DNA of 64,000 nt. Source: an uncultured Clostridia bacterium. GTDB taxonomy: Bacteria; Bacillota; Clostridia; Oscillospirales; Acutalibacteraceae. Position numbers and translations under genes: made by a program. The notes beneath the pieces were generated by a model, which saw nothing but the letters and a program-made list of their open reading frames with translations, had not been told where the DNA came from and did not search any database. Of the stretch, positions 42,803 to 51,666 are shown in pieces. The number at the start of each line of letters is the position of its first letter. The first letter of the stretch is position 1. The stretch covers positions 62,001 through 126,000 of the forward strand of contig CAJFPJ010000056.1 in assembly GCA_904399395.1 (NCBI GenBank). Direction: 5' to 3'.

Positions 42803-43351
42803 ATGTCGCGAATTGGAAGAAAACCCATAAATATTCCCGCTGGCGTAACAGTGACGGTTGACGCCAACGTAGTTTCTGTCAAGGGCCCCAAAGGCACTTT
42901 GACGCAGAAATTTCATCCCAACATGAATATTGCAGTTGAGGGAAATGAAATTCTCGTAACCCGTCCCAACGACGATAAGGAGAACCGTTCTCTGCACGGC
43001 CTCACCCGTACTCTGATCCATAATATGGTGATCGGTGTAACGGAAGGCTTTAAGAAGGAACTGGATGTAAACGGCGTTGGTTATCGTGTGCAGAAGCAGG
43101 GTAAGAACCTGGTTATGAACCTGGGGTATTCCCATCAGGTAATCGTTCCGGAGATCGAAGGTATCACCATCGAGTGCCCCAGCGCCAACAAGATTGTTGT
43201 TTCTGGCGCTGATAAGCAGATGGTCGGTCAGTTCGCTGCGGAAGTCCGTGAAAAGCGTCCGCCTGAGCCGTATAAGGGCAAGGGTATCCGCTATACTGGC
43301 GAGTTTGTCCGTCATAAGGAAGGCAAGGCCGGTAAGGGCGCCAAGAAGTAA
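42803..43351 (+). CDS. rplF: Large ribosomal subunit protein L6
   Basis: 182 residues; [17 protein letters not shown] at the N-terminus, [28 protein letters not shown] in the middle and the signature [12 protein letters not shown] with the final GKAGKGAKK. It lies near the sarcin-ricin loop and the factor-binding site. A modest AAGGGGGTG precedes the ATG. Confidence 0.98.
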   Translation: MSRIGRKPINIPAGVTVTVDANVVSVKGPKGTLTQKFHPNMNIAVEGNEILVTRPNDDKENRSLHGLTRTLIHNMVIGVTEGFKKELDVNGVGYRVQKQGKNLVMNLGYSHQVIVPEIEGITIECPSANKIVVSGADKQMVGQFAAEVREKRPPEPYKGKGIRYTGEFVRHKEGKAGKGAKK

Positions 43352-43367
43352 GAAGGAGTGAATCATA

Positions 43368-43727
43368 ATGGTGAATAAGGCTGACAAGAACAAAGCCAGA
43401 CTTAACCGCCACCGCAGAGTGCGCGGAAAAATTTCGGGTACTGCAGAGTGCCCCCGCCTGAATGTATTTCGCTCTACCAACAACATCTACGCCCAGATTA
43501 TTGACGATGTCAAGGGAGTTACTTTGGTAGCTGCTTCCACACTGGACAAAGATTTCAATGGTAACGGCGGAAACAAGGAAGCCGCACGGAAAGTCGGCGA
43601 AATGATCGCAAAGCGTGCCGCTGAAAAAGGGATCGAAGAGGTCGTATTTGACCGCGGCGGCTACATTTTCCATGGCCGCGTCAAAGAGCTGGCCGATGGC
43701 GCCCGCGAGGGCGGCCTCAAGTTCTAA
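43368..43727 (+). CDS. rplR: Large ribosomal subunit protein L18
   Basis: 119 residues; [37 protein letters not shown] is the 5S-binding N-terminal part, followed by [34 protein letters not shown], the diagnostic C-terminal motif. AGAAGGAGTG precedes the ATG. Confidence 0.98.
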   Translation: MVNKADKNKARLNRHRRVRGKISGTAECPRLNVFRSTNNIYAQIIDDVKGVTLVAASTLDKDFNGNGGNKEAARKVGEMIAKRAAEKGIEEVVFDRGGYIFHGRVKELADGAREGGLKF

Positions 43728-43743
43728 GTAAGGAGGAATACAT

Positions 43744-44250
43744 TTGGCTAGATTTGATGCACCTCGTTCCCAGCAGGACGAGATGAAGGAGCATGTAGTT
43801 GCCATCAACCGTGTTAGTAAGACCGTAAAAGGCGGCCGTATCTTCAAGTTTGCTGCTCTGGTTGTAGTCGGTGACGGCAACGGCACCGTGGGCTTCGGTA
43901 TCGGCAAGGCCGGTGAAGTTCCGGATGCAATCCGCAAGGGCATTGAGGACGCTAAGAAGAATCTGATGAAGGTTTCTCTGCGCGGTTCTACTATTCCTCA
44001 TGAGATCATCGGTGAGTTTGGCGCCGGCAGAGTTTTGATGAAGCCTGCCGCCCCCGGTACCGGCGTAATTGCCGGCGGCCCGGTTCGTGCGGTTGTGGAG
44101 GCCGTCGGCATCCGCGATATCCGTACAAAGGCTCTCCGTTCCACCAATCCCTGCAATGTGGTTCGCGCTACGCTGGCCGGTATGGCTCAGCTCCGCACGG
44201 CAGAAGAAGTTGCGGCGATTCGTGGAAAGTCTGTGAAAGATATTCTGTAA
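43744..44250 (+). CDS. rpsE: Small ribosomal subunit protein S5
   Basis: 168 residues; [38 protein letters not shown] is the dsRNA-binding fold and mRNA-pore loop, and the C-terminal [29 protein letters not shown] follows. It has a role in decoding accuracy. The start is TTG 43744 with AAGGAGGA upstream, one of several TTG starts in the window. Confidence 0.98.
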   Translation: MARFDAPRSQQDEMKEHVVAINRVSKTVKGGRIFKFAALVVVGDGNGTVGFGIGKAGEVPDAIRKGIEDAKKNLMKVSLRGSTIPHEIIGEFGAGRVLMKPAAPGTGVIAGGPVRAVVEAVGIRDIRTKALRSTNPCNVVRATLAGMAQLRTAEEVAAIRGKSVKDIL

Positions 44251-44265
44251 GAAGGGGGTAGCAAT

Positions 44266-44445
44266 ATGGCACAGATTACCGTTAAGCTGGTAAAAAGTCT
44301 TATCGGCTCCAAAAAGGACCAGATTGCAACTGCCCGCTCTTTGGGCCTGTCTAAGATCGGCGACGTTTCCGTTCAGCCGGATAACGAGCAGACCAAAGGC
44401 AAGGTGGCCAAGATTATCCACCTCATCGAGGTAAAGAACGCGTAA
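44266..44445 (+). CDS. rpmD: Large ribosomal subunit protein L30
   Basis: A 59-residue frame. [38 protein letters not shown] and [13 protein letters not shown] match bacterial L30 end to end, and it fills the gap between rpsE and rplO where rpmD always lies. AGAAGGGGG precedes the ATG. L30 is a small surface protein of the 50S subunit that binds 5S and 23S rRNA. Confidence 0.97.
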   Translation: MAQITVKLVKSLIGSKKDQIATARSLGLSKIGDVSVQPDNEQTKGKVAKIIHLIEVKNA

Positions 44446-44459
44446 GGAGGTGCGAGCAT

Positions 44460-44900
44460 ATGAAATTGCATGAATTAGCTGCGGTTCCCGGTTCTACTCA
44501 GAACGCCAAGCGGATCGGCAGAGGCCACGGCTCCGGCTGGGGAAAAACCGCTGGCAAGGGCCACAAGGGCCAGAAGGCCAGAGCTGGCAGAGGGATGCGC
44601 CCCGGTTTTGAAGGCGGCCAGATGCCTCTTCAGCGGCGTCTTCCCAAGAGAGGCTTCAATAATGTTTTCGCCAAGACCATTATTGCTGTTAACGTCGGCA
44701 CTCTCAACAAATTTGAGGATGGCTCCGTTGTAGATACACAGGCACTGATCGATGCAGGCATCGTGAAGACGTGCTGCGACGGTGTTAAAGTTCTCAGCAA
44801 CGGCAAACTGGAAAAGAAGCTTACTGTTAAAGTAAACGCTTTCTCTGAGGGAGCTAAGCAGAAAATAGAGGCTGCAGGTGGGAAGGCCGAGGTGATCTGA
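44460..44900 (+). CDS. rplO: Large ribosomal subunit protein L15
   Basis: 146 residues; [41 protein letters not shown] is the long basic N-terminal extension that threads into 23S rRNA, followed by [29 protein letters not shown] precedes the ATG. The 3' end carries the GAGGTGATC ribosome-binding site of secY. Confidence 0.98.
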   Translation: MKLHELAAVPGSTQNAKRIGRGHGSGWGKTAGKGHKGQKARAGRGMRPGFEGGQMPLQRRLPKRGFNNVFAKTIIAVNVGTLNKFEDGSVVDTQALIDAGIVKTCCDGVKVLSNGKLEKKLTVKVNAFSEGAKQKIEAAGGKAEVI

Positions 44901-44901
44901 G

Positions 44902-46239
44902 TTGTTCAAGACCATTAAAAACGCTTGGAGCATCCCAGATCTCAGAAAAAAAATCCTTTTCACCTTACTCGTTATTATCGTGTTCCGGTTTGGTTCTGTA
45001 ATCCCTGTTCCCTTCCTGGATGCGGAGGCGCTGCGGGCTCTGATGGATTCCGTTATGGGCAACAATAACGGCACAGCCCTGAGCTATCTGGATATGCTTT
45101 CCGGCGGTGCTTTCTCCAATGCTACGCTCTTTGCCATGGGTGTTAGCCCCTATATCAACAGCTCCATTATTATGCAGTTGCTGACGGTGGCTATCCGGCC
45201 TCTGGAGAGAATGGCCAAGGAAGGGGAAGAGGGCCGCAAAAAGATTGCTACCATCACCCGGTATGTTACCGTTATCCTGGGTCTTATTCAGGGCACGGCG
45301 TACTATTTCTACCTGCGCAACAGCAGCGTGGATGGACAGAACATTGTCCTTTACAGAGACGGTGGTGCCGGCGTTTTTGTAGCCTTCATCATTATTCTCA
45401 CCTTCACAGCCGGCACGGCTCTGATGATGTGGATGGGCGAGCAGATCAACCAGAAGGGCATCGGAAACGGCATTTCCATTCTGCTCTTTGCAGGCATCGT
45501 GGCCCGTCTCCCCTCTACCTTCAACATGCTGGCAGAATTCTTCAATCTCGCCATTCAGAGCCCCAGCACAAGCGGCCAGTACTTTGTATTTGTTCCGTTG
45601 TTTGTGGTTCTTTTCCTGGCGGTTATCTGGGTTATCGTGTTTATGCAGGACTCAGAAAGACGGATTCCTGTGCAGTATGCGAAACGTGTTGTGGGCCGGA
45701 AGATGTATGGCGGCCAGAGCAGCCATATTCCGATTAAAATTGCGATGTCCGGCGTTATGCCGATCATTTTCGCAAGCTGTATTCTTTCTATTCCCAGCAC
45801 CATCGAGATGTTCATGGGAGGCAATGTAACTGGCTTCTGGGAAGGATTTTTCAATGCATTCTCCCCCAACGGCTGGCTTTACAGCGTTCTGTATTTCCTC
45901 CTGATCATCATGTTCTCGTATTTCTATCTTACAATTCAGTATAATCCTGTAGAAATGGCCAATAATCTTCGTCAGAACAATGGTACTATCCCGGGAATCC
46001 GTCCCGGCAAACCTACTTCAGAGTTTATTGCCAAGATTCTTTCCAAGATTACGCTGATCGGAGCGTTGTTCCTGGCGCTGATCGCTTTACTGCCGATCGT
46101 TTACGCTGCGCTGACAGGTATGAGCGGCCTCTCTCTGGGCGGCACCTCCATCCTGATCATTGTAGGCGTTGCGCTTGAGACTATGAAACAGCTGGAATCC
46201 CAGATGCTTATGCGGCATTACAAAGGATTCCTTGACTGA
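44902..46239 (+). CDS. secY: Preprotein translocase subunit SecY
   Basis: A 445-residue, 10-helix channel protein. FGSVIPVPFLDAEALR, LDMLSGGAFSNATLFAMGVSPYINSSIIMQLL, the helix 5 region, ERRIPVQYAKRVVGRKMYGGQSSHIPIKI and late QLESQMLMRHYKGFL are diagnostic. It forms the protein-conducting pore with SecE and SecG. The start is TTG 44902, one base after the rplO stop, with an excellent GAGGTGATC site inside rplO, so translation is coupled. Confidence 0.97.
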   Translation: MFKTIKNAWSIPDLRKKILFTLLVIIVFRFGSVIPVPFLDAEALRALMDSVMGNNNGTALSYLDMLSGGAFSNATLFAMGVSPYINSSIIMQLLTVAIRPLERMAKEGEEGRKKIATITRYVTVILGLIQGTAYYFYLRNSSVDGQNIVLYRDGGAGVFVAFIIILTFTAGTALMMWMGEQINQKGIGNGISILLFAGIVARLPSTFNMLAEFFNLAIQSPSTSGQYFVFVPLFVVLFLAVIWVIVFMQDSERRIPVQYAKRVVGRKMYGGQSSHIPIKIAMSGVMPIIFASCILSIPSTIEMFMGGNVTGFWEGFFNAFSPNGWLYSVLYFLLIIMFSYFYLTIQYNPVEMANNLRQNNGTIPGIRPGKPTSEFIAKILSKITLIGALFLALIALLPIVYAALTGMSGLSLGGTSILIIVGVALETMKQLESQMLMRHYKGFLD

Positions 46240-46253
46240 TAGGAGGAAGAACG

Positions 46254-46886
46254 ATGAATCTGATTCTTCTTGGTGCTCCCGGTGCCGGAAAAGGCACCCA
46301 GGCAGAAATTATTTGTGAAACCTATAAGATCCCTGCGATTTCCACAGGGAATATCATTCGTGAGGCGCTGAAAAGCGGCACGGAAATGGGGCTGAAGGCA
46401 AAATCCTATATGGATGCCGGCCAGCTGGTTCCCGACGAGGTGGTCATTGGAATCATCAAGGACCGCCTTGCTCAGGACGACTGCAAGAACGGTTTTATCC
46501 TGGATGGCTTCCCTCGCACCATTCCTCAGGCCGAGGCTCTGGACAAAATGGGTATCGTGATCGATAAGGTTATTGATATCGAAGTGCCGGATGAGAAAAT
46601 CGTCCAGCGTATGTCCGGACGCCGTGTCTGTGAAGCATGCGGCGCATCCTACCACATTCTGTATAAAAAACCAGAGGTGGAAGGAGTTTGCGGCAAATGC
46701 GGAGGCACCCTGGTTCAGCGCAAGGATGACCACCCCGACACGGTGAACGCTCGCTTGAAAGTTTATCATGAGCAGACGGAACCTTTGAAGGCCTATTATT
46801 CTGCTCAGGGTAAACTCTCCGTTGTAGAAGGACAGGAAGAGGTAGCGGACACTACAAAGCTTACTCTTGCTGCTTTGAAAGCGTGA
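46254..46886 (+). CDS. adk: Adenylate kinase, zinc-containing
   Basis: 210 residues. The P-loop is GAPGAGKGTQ (7-16), ISTGNIIREAL is the AMP site, and LDGFPRTIPQAEAL follows. The lid has Cys126, Cys129, Cys146 and Cys149 in CEACG and CGKCGG, the zinc-binding lid common in Gram-positive and thermophilic enzymes. It keeps AMP, ADP and ATP in equilibrium. TAGGAGGA precedes the ATG. Its place between secY and map is the standard Firmicute order. Confidence 0.97.
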   Translation: MNLILLGAPGAGKGTQAEIICETYKIPAISTGNIIREALKSGTEMGLKAKSYMDAGQLVPDEVVIGIIKDRLAQDDCKNGFILDGFPRTIPQAEALDKMGIVIDKVIDIEVPDEKIVQRMSGRRVCEACGASYHILYKKPEVEGVCGKCGGTLVQRKDDHPDTVNARLKVYHEQTEPLKAYYSAQGKLSVVEGQEEVADTTKLTLAALKA

Positions 46887-46890
46887 TTGC

Positions 46891-47643
46891 ATGATAGTAC
46901 TCAAAACGAAGCGTGAACTTGCCGCTATGCGGGATGCAGGCAGGATCGCTGCGCGGGCTCTCCGGATTGCTGGAGAAGCGGTTGAACCGGGTGTTTCCAC
47001 CTGGGAGATTGACCGAATTGCACGCCGTTATATCGAGGAACAGGGGGCAATCCCCACTTTCCTCGGTTACGGCGGATTCCCGGCAAGCGCCTGTATTTCC
47101 GTGAACAATGTGGTTGTCCATGGCATACCGAGCAAAGATGTAATCGTCCGGGAGGGCGATATTGTAAGTATTGACATCGGCGCTACCTACGAGGGCTTTG
47201 TGGGGGATAATGCTTTTACATTCCCTTGCGGAAAGGTCTCTGCGGAAGCGGAAGCCTTGATGAAAGCCACGCAGGAAAGCCTCTATGAGGGAATCAAGGC
47301 CGCACAGGCTGGGAACCGGATAGGGGATATCGGCAGCGCGGTGCAGCGGTATGTCGAAGCTCGCGGTTACTCAGTGGTACGAACCTTTGTCGGCCACGGA
47401 GTAGGCGCGAAGATGCATGAAGATCCAAGCGTACCGAATTACGGCACACCGGGAAGAGGTGTGCGCCTGTTGCAGGGCATGACCATTGCCATTGAGCCCA
47501 TGATCAATGCCGGAGTGAGCGGAGTTAAGACGCTATCTGATGGCTGGACCACTGTTACAGCGGATGGAAAGCTTTCTGCCCACTTTGAACACAGCATTGC
47601 AATTACCTCTGACGGCCCCGTCATTCTGACATTGCCGGACTGA
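46891..47643 (+). CDS. map: Methionine aminopeptidase, type I
   Basis: 250 residues. The metal ligands are in VSIDIGATYEGFVGDNAFTF (two Asp), FVGHGVGAKMHEDP (His), AIEPM (Glu) and HFEHSIAIT (Glu); the substrate His in VVHGIPS is present. It removes the initiator Met from new proteins. The ATG follows the adk stop by four bases and lacks an obvious strong ribosome-binding site, so coupling to adk translation is likely. Confidence 0.96.
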   Translation: MIVLKTKRELAAMRDAGRIAARALRIAGEAVEPGVSTWEIDRIARRYIEEQGAIPTFLGYGGFPASACISVNNVVVHGIPSKDVIVREGDIVSIDIGATYEGFVGDNAFTFPCGKVSAEAEALMKATQESLYEGIKAAQAGNRIGDIGSAVQRYVEARGYSVVRTFVGHGVGAKMHEDPSVPNYGTPGRGVRLLQGMTIAIEPMINAGVSGVKTLSDGWTTVTADGKLSAHFEHSIAITSDGPVILTLPD

Positions 47644-47654
47644 GGAGGACGATC

Positions 47655-47933
47655 ATGGATTTCATAAGAGGATCCGTTGTCCGCGCTAGAGCAGGGCGCG
47701 ATAAGGGTGGTTTCTTCGTGGTTTTGGAAGCTGGCAGGCACTTTGCCCTTATCTGTGATGGGGGAAGGCGTTCCCTCCGGCGTCCAAAGAAAAAGAACCT
47801 TCTGCATCTTACCCTGACAAAAAGCGTGTTGGACGAAGGTTCAATGGAAAATGACCGTGCAATCCGAAAAGCTCTCAGATCCTTTGCGCCGGCCGGCGCA
47901 GAAGACCGTGTTCCGTTAGAGGAGGGTTCATAA
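47655..47933 (+). CDS. KOW-domain RNA-binding protein (L14e/L6e-like)
   Basis: 92 residues. The N-terminal GSVVRARAGRDKGGFFVVLEAG is a KOW motif like that of archaeal/eukaryotic L14e and L6e and of L24, followed by a basic RRSLRRPKKKN. The protein occurs between map and infA in many Clostridia, and its function is not well established; binding to rRNA or the ribosome is the obvious guess from its place. TGAGGAGG precedes the ATG, and its stop touches the infA start (TAAATG). Confidence 0.85.
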   Translation: MDFIRGSVVRARAGRDKGGFFVVLEAGRHFALICDGGRRSLRRPKKKNLLHLTLTKSVLDEGSMENDRAIRKALRSFAPAGAEDRVPLEEGS

Positions 47934-48152
47934 ATGTCGAAACAGGACGTAATTGAAACTGAAGGTACCGTAGTGGAAGCTCTTCCCAATGCAATGTTTA
48001 TGGTAGAGCTTCCGAACAAACACCAGGTGTTGGCTCATATTTCCGGCAAGCTGCGCATGAATTTTATTCGCATCCTGCCCGGCGATAAGGTCACCATAGA
48101 GCTTTCGCCCTATGATCTGACTAGGGGCCGTATCACATGGCGTTCAAAATAA
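47934..48152 (+). CDS. infA: Translation initiation factor IF-1
   Basis: 72 residues, an S1/OB-fold protein: [61 protein letters not shown] is IF-1 along its whole length. It occupies the A site during initiation. It starts directly after the KOW gene stop, with AGAGGAGGG upstream. Confidence 0.98.
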   Translation: MSKQDVIETEGTVVEALPNAMFMVELPNKHQVLAHISGKLRMNFIRILPGDKVTIELSPYDLTRGRITWRSK

Positions 48153-48221
48153 AGCTTATAAAAGGGTGCAGCGTGCAGAGCACGCGGATGCACCTGTGAT
48201 TCGCTGAAGGAGGGCGCACAA

Positions 48222-48335
48222 ATGAAAGTAAGACCTTCTGTAAAGAAAATTTGCGAGAAGTGCAAGATTATCAAGCGTAAGGGCAAGGTTATGGTAATCT
48301 GCGAGAACCCGAAGCATAAGCAGCGCCAGGGTTAA
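48222..48335 (+). CDS. rpmJ: Large ribosomal subunit protein L36
   Basis: A 37-residue frame: [20 protein letters not shown], then [17 protein letters not shown]. It has the C+ zinc pattern CxxC...C...H (Cys11, Cys14, Cys27, His32). It lies between infA and rpsM, its standard position. GAAGGAGGG precedes the ATG. L36 is the smallest 50S protein and stabilises 23S helices near the factor-binding side. Confidence 0.97.
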   Translation: MKVRPSVKKICEKCKIIKRKGKVMVICENPKHKQRQG

Positions 48336-48367
48336 GGCGCATAACAGTATTTGGAGGTGCAACCATA

Positions 48368-48736
48368 ATGGCGCGTATATCCGGTATCGATCTCCCCAGA
48401 GACAAACGTATCGAGATCGCTCTTACCTATATTTATGGCATCGGCCGCAAGACTGCCACCGACATCTGCGCAGCTACCGGCGTAAATCCTGACATTCGCG
48501 TGCGGGATCTTACAGAAGATGATGCAGCGAAGCTCAGAGAGTATATCGACCACAACTGCCGCGTGGAAGGCGACCTTCGCCGCGATGTTGCTTTCGATAT
48601 CAAGAGACTGATTGAAATCGGCTCCTATCGTGGTCTGCGTCATCGCAAGGGCCTCCCCGTAAGAGGTCAGCGTTCTAAAACGAACGCCAGAACCCGCAAG
48701 GGCCCCAGAAAGACCATGGCCAACAAGAAGAAATAA
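48368..48736 (+). CDS. rpsM: Small ribosomal subunit protein S13
   Basis: 122 residues; [40 protein letters not shown], and the basic tail [26 protein letters not shown] are diagnostic. It sits in the 30S head and contacts the P-site tRNA and the 50S subunit. TTGGAGGTG precedes the ATG. Confidence 0.98.
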   Translation: MARISGIDLPRDKRIEIALTYIYGIGRKTATDICAATGVNPDIRVRDLTEDDAAKLREYIDHNCRVEGDLRRDVAFDIKRLIEIGSYRGLRHRKGLPVRGQRSKTNARTRKGPRKTMANKKK

Positions 48737-48754
48737 GTAGGGAGGGGTTTTAAG

Positions 48755-49162
48755 ATGGCAGCACAGAAAGGTGCGAAAAGAGGAACAACCGTCCGCAGAC
48801 GCCGTGAGCGCAAGAACGTCGACCGCGGCGCGGCACATATTCAGTCCACATTTAATAATACGATTGTAACGATTACCGATACCCAGGGCAATGCAATTTC
48901 CTGGGCGAGCTCCGGTGAGCTGGGCTTCCGCGGCTCTAGAAAATCCACCCCCTTCGCAGCACAGACTGCAGCTGAAACTGCAGCAAGAATTGCGATCGAT
49001 CATGGAATGAAGAGCGTAGAAGTCTATGTTAAGGGCCCGGGCGCCGGCCGTGAGGCTGCGATTCGTGCGCTGCAGGGTGCCGGCTTGGAGGTCAGCATGA
49101 TCAAAGATGTTACCCCCATTCCCCACAACGGATGCCGTCCTCCCAAGAGAAGACGTGTATAA
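48755..49162 (+). CDS. rpsK: Small ribosomal subunit protein S11
   Basis: 135 residues; [46 protein letters not shown] is the full family signature, with the late [31 protein letters not shown]. It forms the platform near the E site. AGGGAGGGG precedes the ATG. Confidence 0.98.
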   Translation: MAAQKGAKRGTTVRRRRERKNVDRGAAHIQSTFNNTIVTITDTQGNAISWASSGELGFRGSRKSTPFAAQTAAETAARIAIDHGMKSVEVYVKGPGAGREAAIRALQGAGLEVSMIKDVTPIPHNGCRPPKRRRV

Positions 49163-49186
49163 TTTTGTTTAAGGAGGAAACGAGCA

Positions 49187-49780
49187 ATGGCGAAAAATAT
49201 GCAGCCGATCCTGAAAAGATGCAAGGCTCTGGGCATCAGCCCCTCCGTTCTGGGTATCAATAAGGAAACCAGACGCAACCCGAAGCAGGGCAGAAGAAAG
49301 CAGAGCGAATATGCAATTCAGCTGAACGAAAAGCAGAAGGCTAAGTTTATCTATGGCGTTCTGGAAAAGCAGTTCCGGCATTATTATGAGATGGCCAGCA
49401 AGATGGAAGGCGTGACCGGTGAAAACCTGCTCCGTCTTCTGGAAAGAAGACTGGATAATGTGGTCTATCGTTTGGGCTTTGCCAACAGCAGAAGAGAGGC
49501 CCGCCAGATGGTTTGCCATGGCCATATCACCGTAAATGGCAAGCGTGTGGATATCCCCTCCTATCAGGTATCTATAGGCGAAGTGATCTCCATTCGTGAG
49601 AAGAGCCGTGGTTCTGAGCATGTAAAGCAGATTCTGGAGAAGAACGCAGCTACGATGATTCCCAAGTGGCTGGAGCTGAACAGAGAGAATCTGGAGGCCA
49701 AGGTAGTTGCCTTCTCTGAAAGAAGCGACATTGATTTCGATATCAATGAAACCCTCATCGTCGAGTTGTACTCCAAGTAA
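49187..49780 (+). CDS. rpsD: Small ribosomal subunit protein S4
   Basis: 197 residues. The N-terminal part lacks the Cys zinc motif of some S4 proteins. [48 protein letters not shown] is the S4 RNA-binding domain. S4 starts 30S assembly and in Firmicutes can repress its own synthesis. AAGGAGGA precedes the ATG. Confidence 0.98.
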   Translation: MAKNMQPILKRCKALGISPSVLGINKETRRNPKQGRRKQSEYAIQLNEKQKAKFIYGVLEKQFRHYYEMASKMEGVTGENLLRLLERRLDNVVYRLGFANSRREARQMVCHGHITVNGKRVDIPSYQVSIGEVISIREKSRGSEHVKQILEKNAATMIPKWLELNRENLEAKVVAFSERSDIDFDINETLIVELYSK

Positions 49781-49859
49781 TGCAGTTTTTTAGACAGCAT
49801 TCAAAACGCCATAGCAAAGAAGTTTGCTTTTGCATGAAGTGCATGAAGGAGGTTCGCTA

Positions 49860-50813
49860 ATGATCGAGATAGAGAAGCCTAAAATTGACACGGAAGAACT
49901 TTCTGCTGACGGCACCTACGGTAAATTTGTCGTGGAACCTCTGGAGAGAGGATATGGCACCACCCTGGGCAACAGCCTGCGGCGTGTGTTGCTTTCCTCC
50001 CTTCCGGGCGTTGCGGTCACGTCCATTAAGATCGATGGTGTTCTCCACGAATTTTCCACTATTCCTGGTGTGAAGGAGGACGTTACCGAGATTGTATTGA
50101 ACATCAAAGGCCTTACAGCTAAACTGCACTGCGACGGCCCCAAGACCGTTGAAATTTGTGCGGAGGGCCCTTGCGATGTTACAGCGGATTCCATCAAATG
50201 CGACAGCGAGGTTGAAATCCTGAACCCGGAGATGCATATCGCAACTCTTGGGGAAGGCGCCAAGTTGTATATGGAGCTGACCTTGGATAAAGGCCGCGGC
50301 TATGTTCCTGCAGAGCGGAACAAGCAGAATATGCAGAATCCCGTGATCGGGGAGCTGCCGGTCGATTCCATCTATACACCGGTCTATAAGGTGAATTATA
50401 ATGTGGAACCCACCCGTGTGGGTCAGAGCATCGATTATGATAAGCTCACCCTGGAGGTGTGGACCAACGGCGTTATCGGCGCTCAGGAAGCCGTTTCCCT
50501 GGCCGCTAAGGTTCTTACCGAGCACCTGAACCTCTTTGTGGATTTGTCCGATAAGGGCAGCAGCACCGAGATTATGGTGGAAAAAGACGATAAGGGCAAG
50601 GAAAAAGTGCTTGAGATGACCATTGAGGAGCTGGATCTTTCCGTTCGTTCCTTTAACTGCCTCAAGCGCGCCGGTATCAATACGGTGGAAGATCTGATTA
50701 ATAAATCCGAAGAGGATATGATGAAGGTCCGAAATCTGGGACGTAAGTCTCTGGAAGAAGTTGTCTGGAAGATGGCCTCTCTTGGCTTCAGTCTCCGAAA
50801 AGACGACGAATAA
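49860..50813 (+). CDS. rpoA: RNA polymerase alpha subunit
   Basis: 317 residues. The N-terminal dimerisation domain has [46 protein letters not shown], and the C-terminal helix-hairpin-helix domain has [22 protein letters not shown] and [14 protein letters not shown], which bind UP elements and activators. The start is ATG 49860 with GAAGGAGG at good spacing; an upstream in-frame ATG (49824) lacks such a site. Confidence 0.98.
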   Translation: MIEIEKPKIDTEELSADGTYGKFVVEPLERGYGTTLGNSLRRVLLSSLPGVAVTSIKIDGVLHEFSTIPGVKEDVTEIVLNIKGLTAKLHCDGPKTVEICAEGPCDVTADSIKCDSEVEILNPEMHIATLGEGAKLYMELTLDKGRGYVPAERNKQNMQNPVIGELPVDSIYTPVYKVNYNVEPTRVGQSIDYDKLTLEVWTNGVIGAQEAVSLAAKVLTEHLNLFVDLSDKGSSTEIMVEKDDKGKEKVLEMTIEELDLSVRSFNCLKRAGINTVEDLINKSEEDMMKVRNLGRKSLEEVVWKMASLGFSLRKDDE

Positions 50814-50855
50814 GCATCAGACCCCACACACAACGAGGTAAAGGAGTGACATTCG

Positions 50856-51197
50856 ATGCCCGGAACCAGAAAATTGGGGAGAGCTACCAGCCACAGAACG
50901 GCTATGCTGAGAGCGCTGGTTACTTTCCTGCTTGAGAACGGCAAAATCGAAACAACTGTTACTCGTGCCAAGGAAGTTCGTTCCTTGACCGAGAAGATGA
51001 TAACAATTGCGAAAGAGGATAATCTGCATAACCGCCGTCTTGTTTTGGCCTTTGTGACCAAGGAAGGCGTTGTGAACAAGCTGTTTACCGAAATCGCTCC
51101 CAAATATGCAGATCGCAACGGCGGATATGCCCGCATTACTAAGCTGGGGCCTCGCCGCGGTGATGCCGCCGAAATGGCGATTATCGAGCTGATCTAA
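50856..51197 (+). CDS. rplQ: Large ribosomal subunit protein L17
   Basis: 113 residues, the short bacterial form: [46 protein letters not shown] and late [25 protein letters not shown]. It is the last gene of the S10-spc-alpha run. TAAAGGAG precedes the ATG. A strong terminator follows. Confidence 0.98.
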   Translation: MPGTRKLGRATSHRTAMLRALVTFLLENGKIETTVTRAKEVRSLTEKMITIAKEDNLHNRRLVLAFVTKEGVVNKLFTEIAPKYADRNGGYARITKLGPRRGDAAEMAIIELI

Positions 51198-51246
51198 AGA
51201 GCCTACCTGAGCTTTTAAAACTCGATTTTCTGCATGAATCTTTATG

Positions 51247-51281
51247 AGCCGCTTCCTGCAAAAAGGAAGCGGCTTTTTTTT
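51247..51281 (+). terminator. Terminator of the S10-spc-alpha operon
   Basis: AGCCGCTTCC pairs perfectly with GGAAGCGGCT around an eight-base loop, followed by eight T. Confidence 0.93.
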
Positions 51282-51317
51282 ACTTTTACTACAAATCGTG
51301 CATTTTCATTGGGAATA

Positions 51318-51326
51318 TGATATACT
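51318..51326 (+). promoter_or_regulatory. Possible extended -10 promoter of the second MATE gene
   Basis: TGATATACT: an extended -10 (TGn TATACT) without a good -35. It gives a leader of about 330 bases. Confidence 0.4.
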
Positions 51327-51399
51327 GTAAGAAATTGTTTTGCAGGCTTAATATGCTGCGGTGGCAGATAGACCTTTTCATTCTTTATCTACAGAGCTT

Positions 51400-51640
51400 T
51401 TAAACCATCATCAAATAAATATTTCCATACATTTTTTGGGAATCGCGCAAGCCGCGCAAACGATAAAAACGTGAAAGGTTTTGCACAGCAGACTTTAACA
51501 GAACCCTGCGATCTGAGAGAGACTGCGCCGATGGCCGGCAGATAATTCGGTTGTTTTGTGAAATATCTCTCAGAAAAAATGCCTGCAGTCGGCAGGCAGA
51601 GAAGGAATTTCTGTATTTTGCGGCTCGGGTTGCGGGTTGC
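51400..51640 (+). promoter_or_regulatory. Structured leader before the second MATE gene
   Basis: The gene-free 51282-51666 stretch holds two inverted repeats: CTGAGAGA (51513-51520) with TCTCTCAG (51566-51573), and TGCCTGC (51580-51586) with GCAGGCA (51592-51598). Neither has a T run. They could be part of a regulatory RNA, but I match no known riboswitch. Confidence 0.3.
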
Positions 51641-51666
51641 ATAGAAGTGGGAGGATGGATATAGCG

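Noticed and set aside
42368-43486. A 372-codon minus-strand frame opposite rpsH-rplF-rplR
   Set aside because: It spans three ribosomal protein genes and is an antisense shadow.
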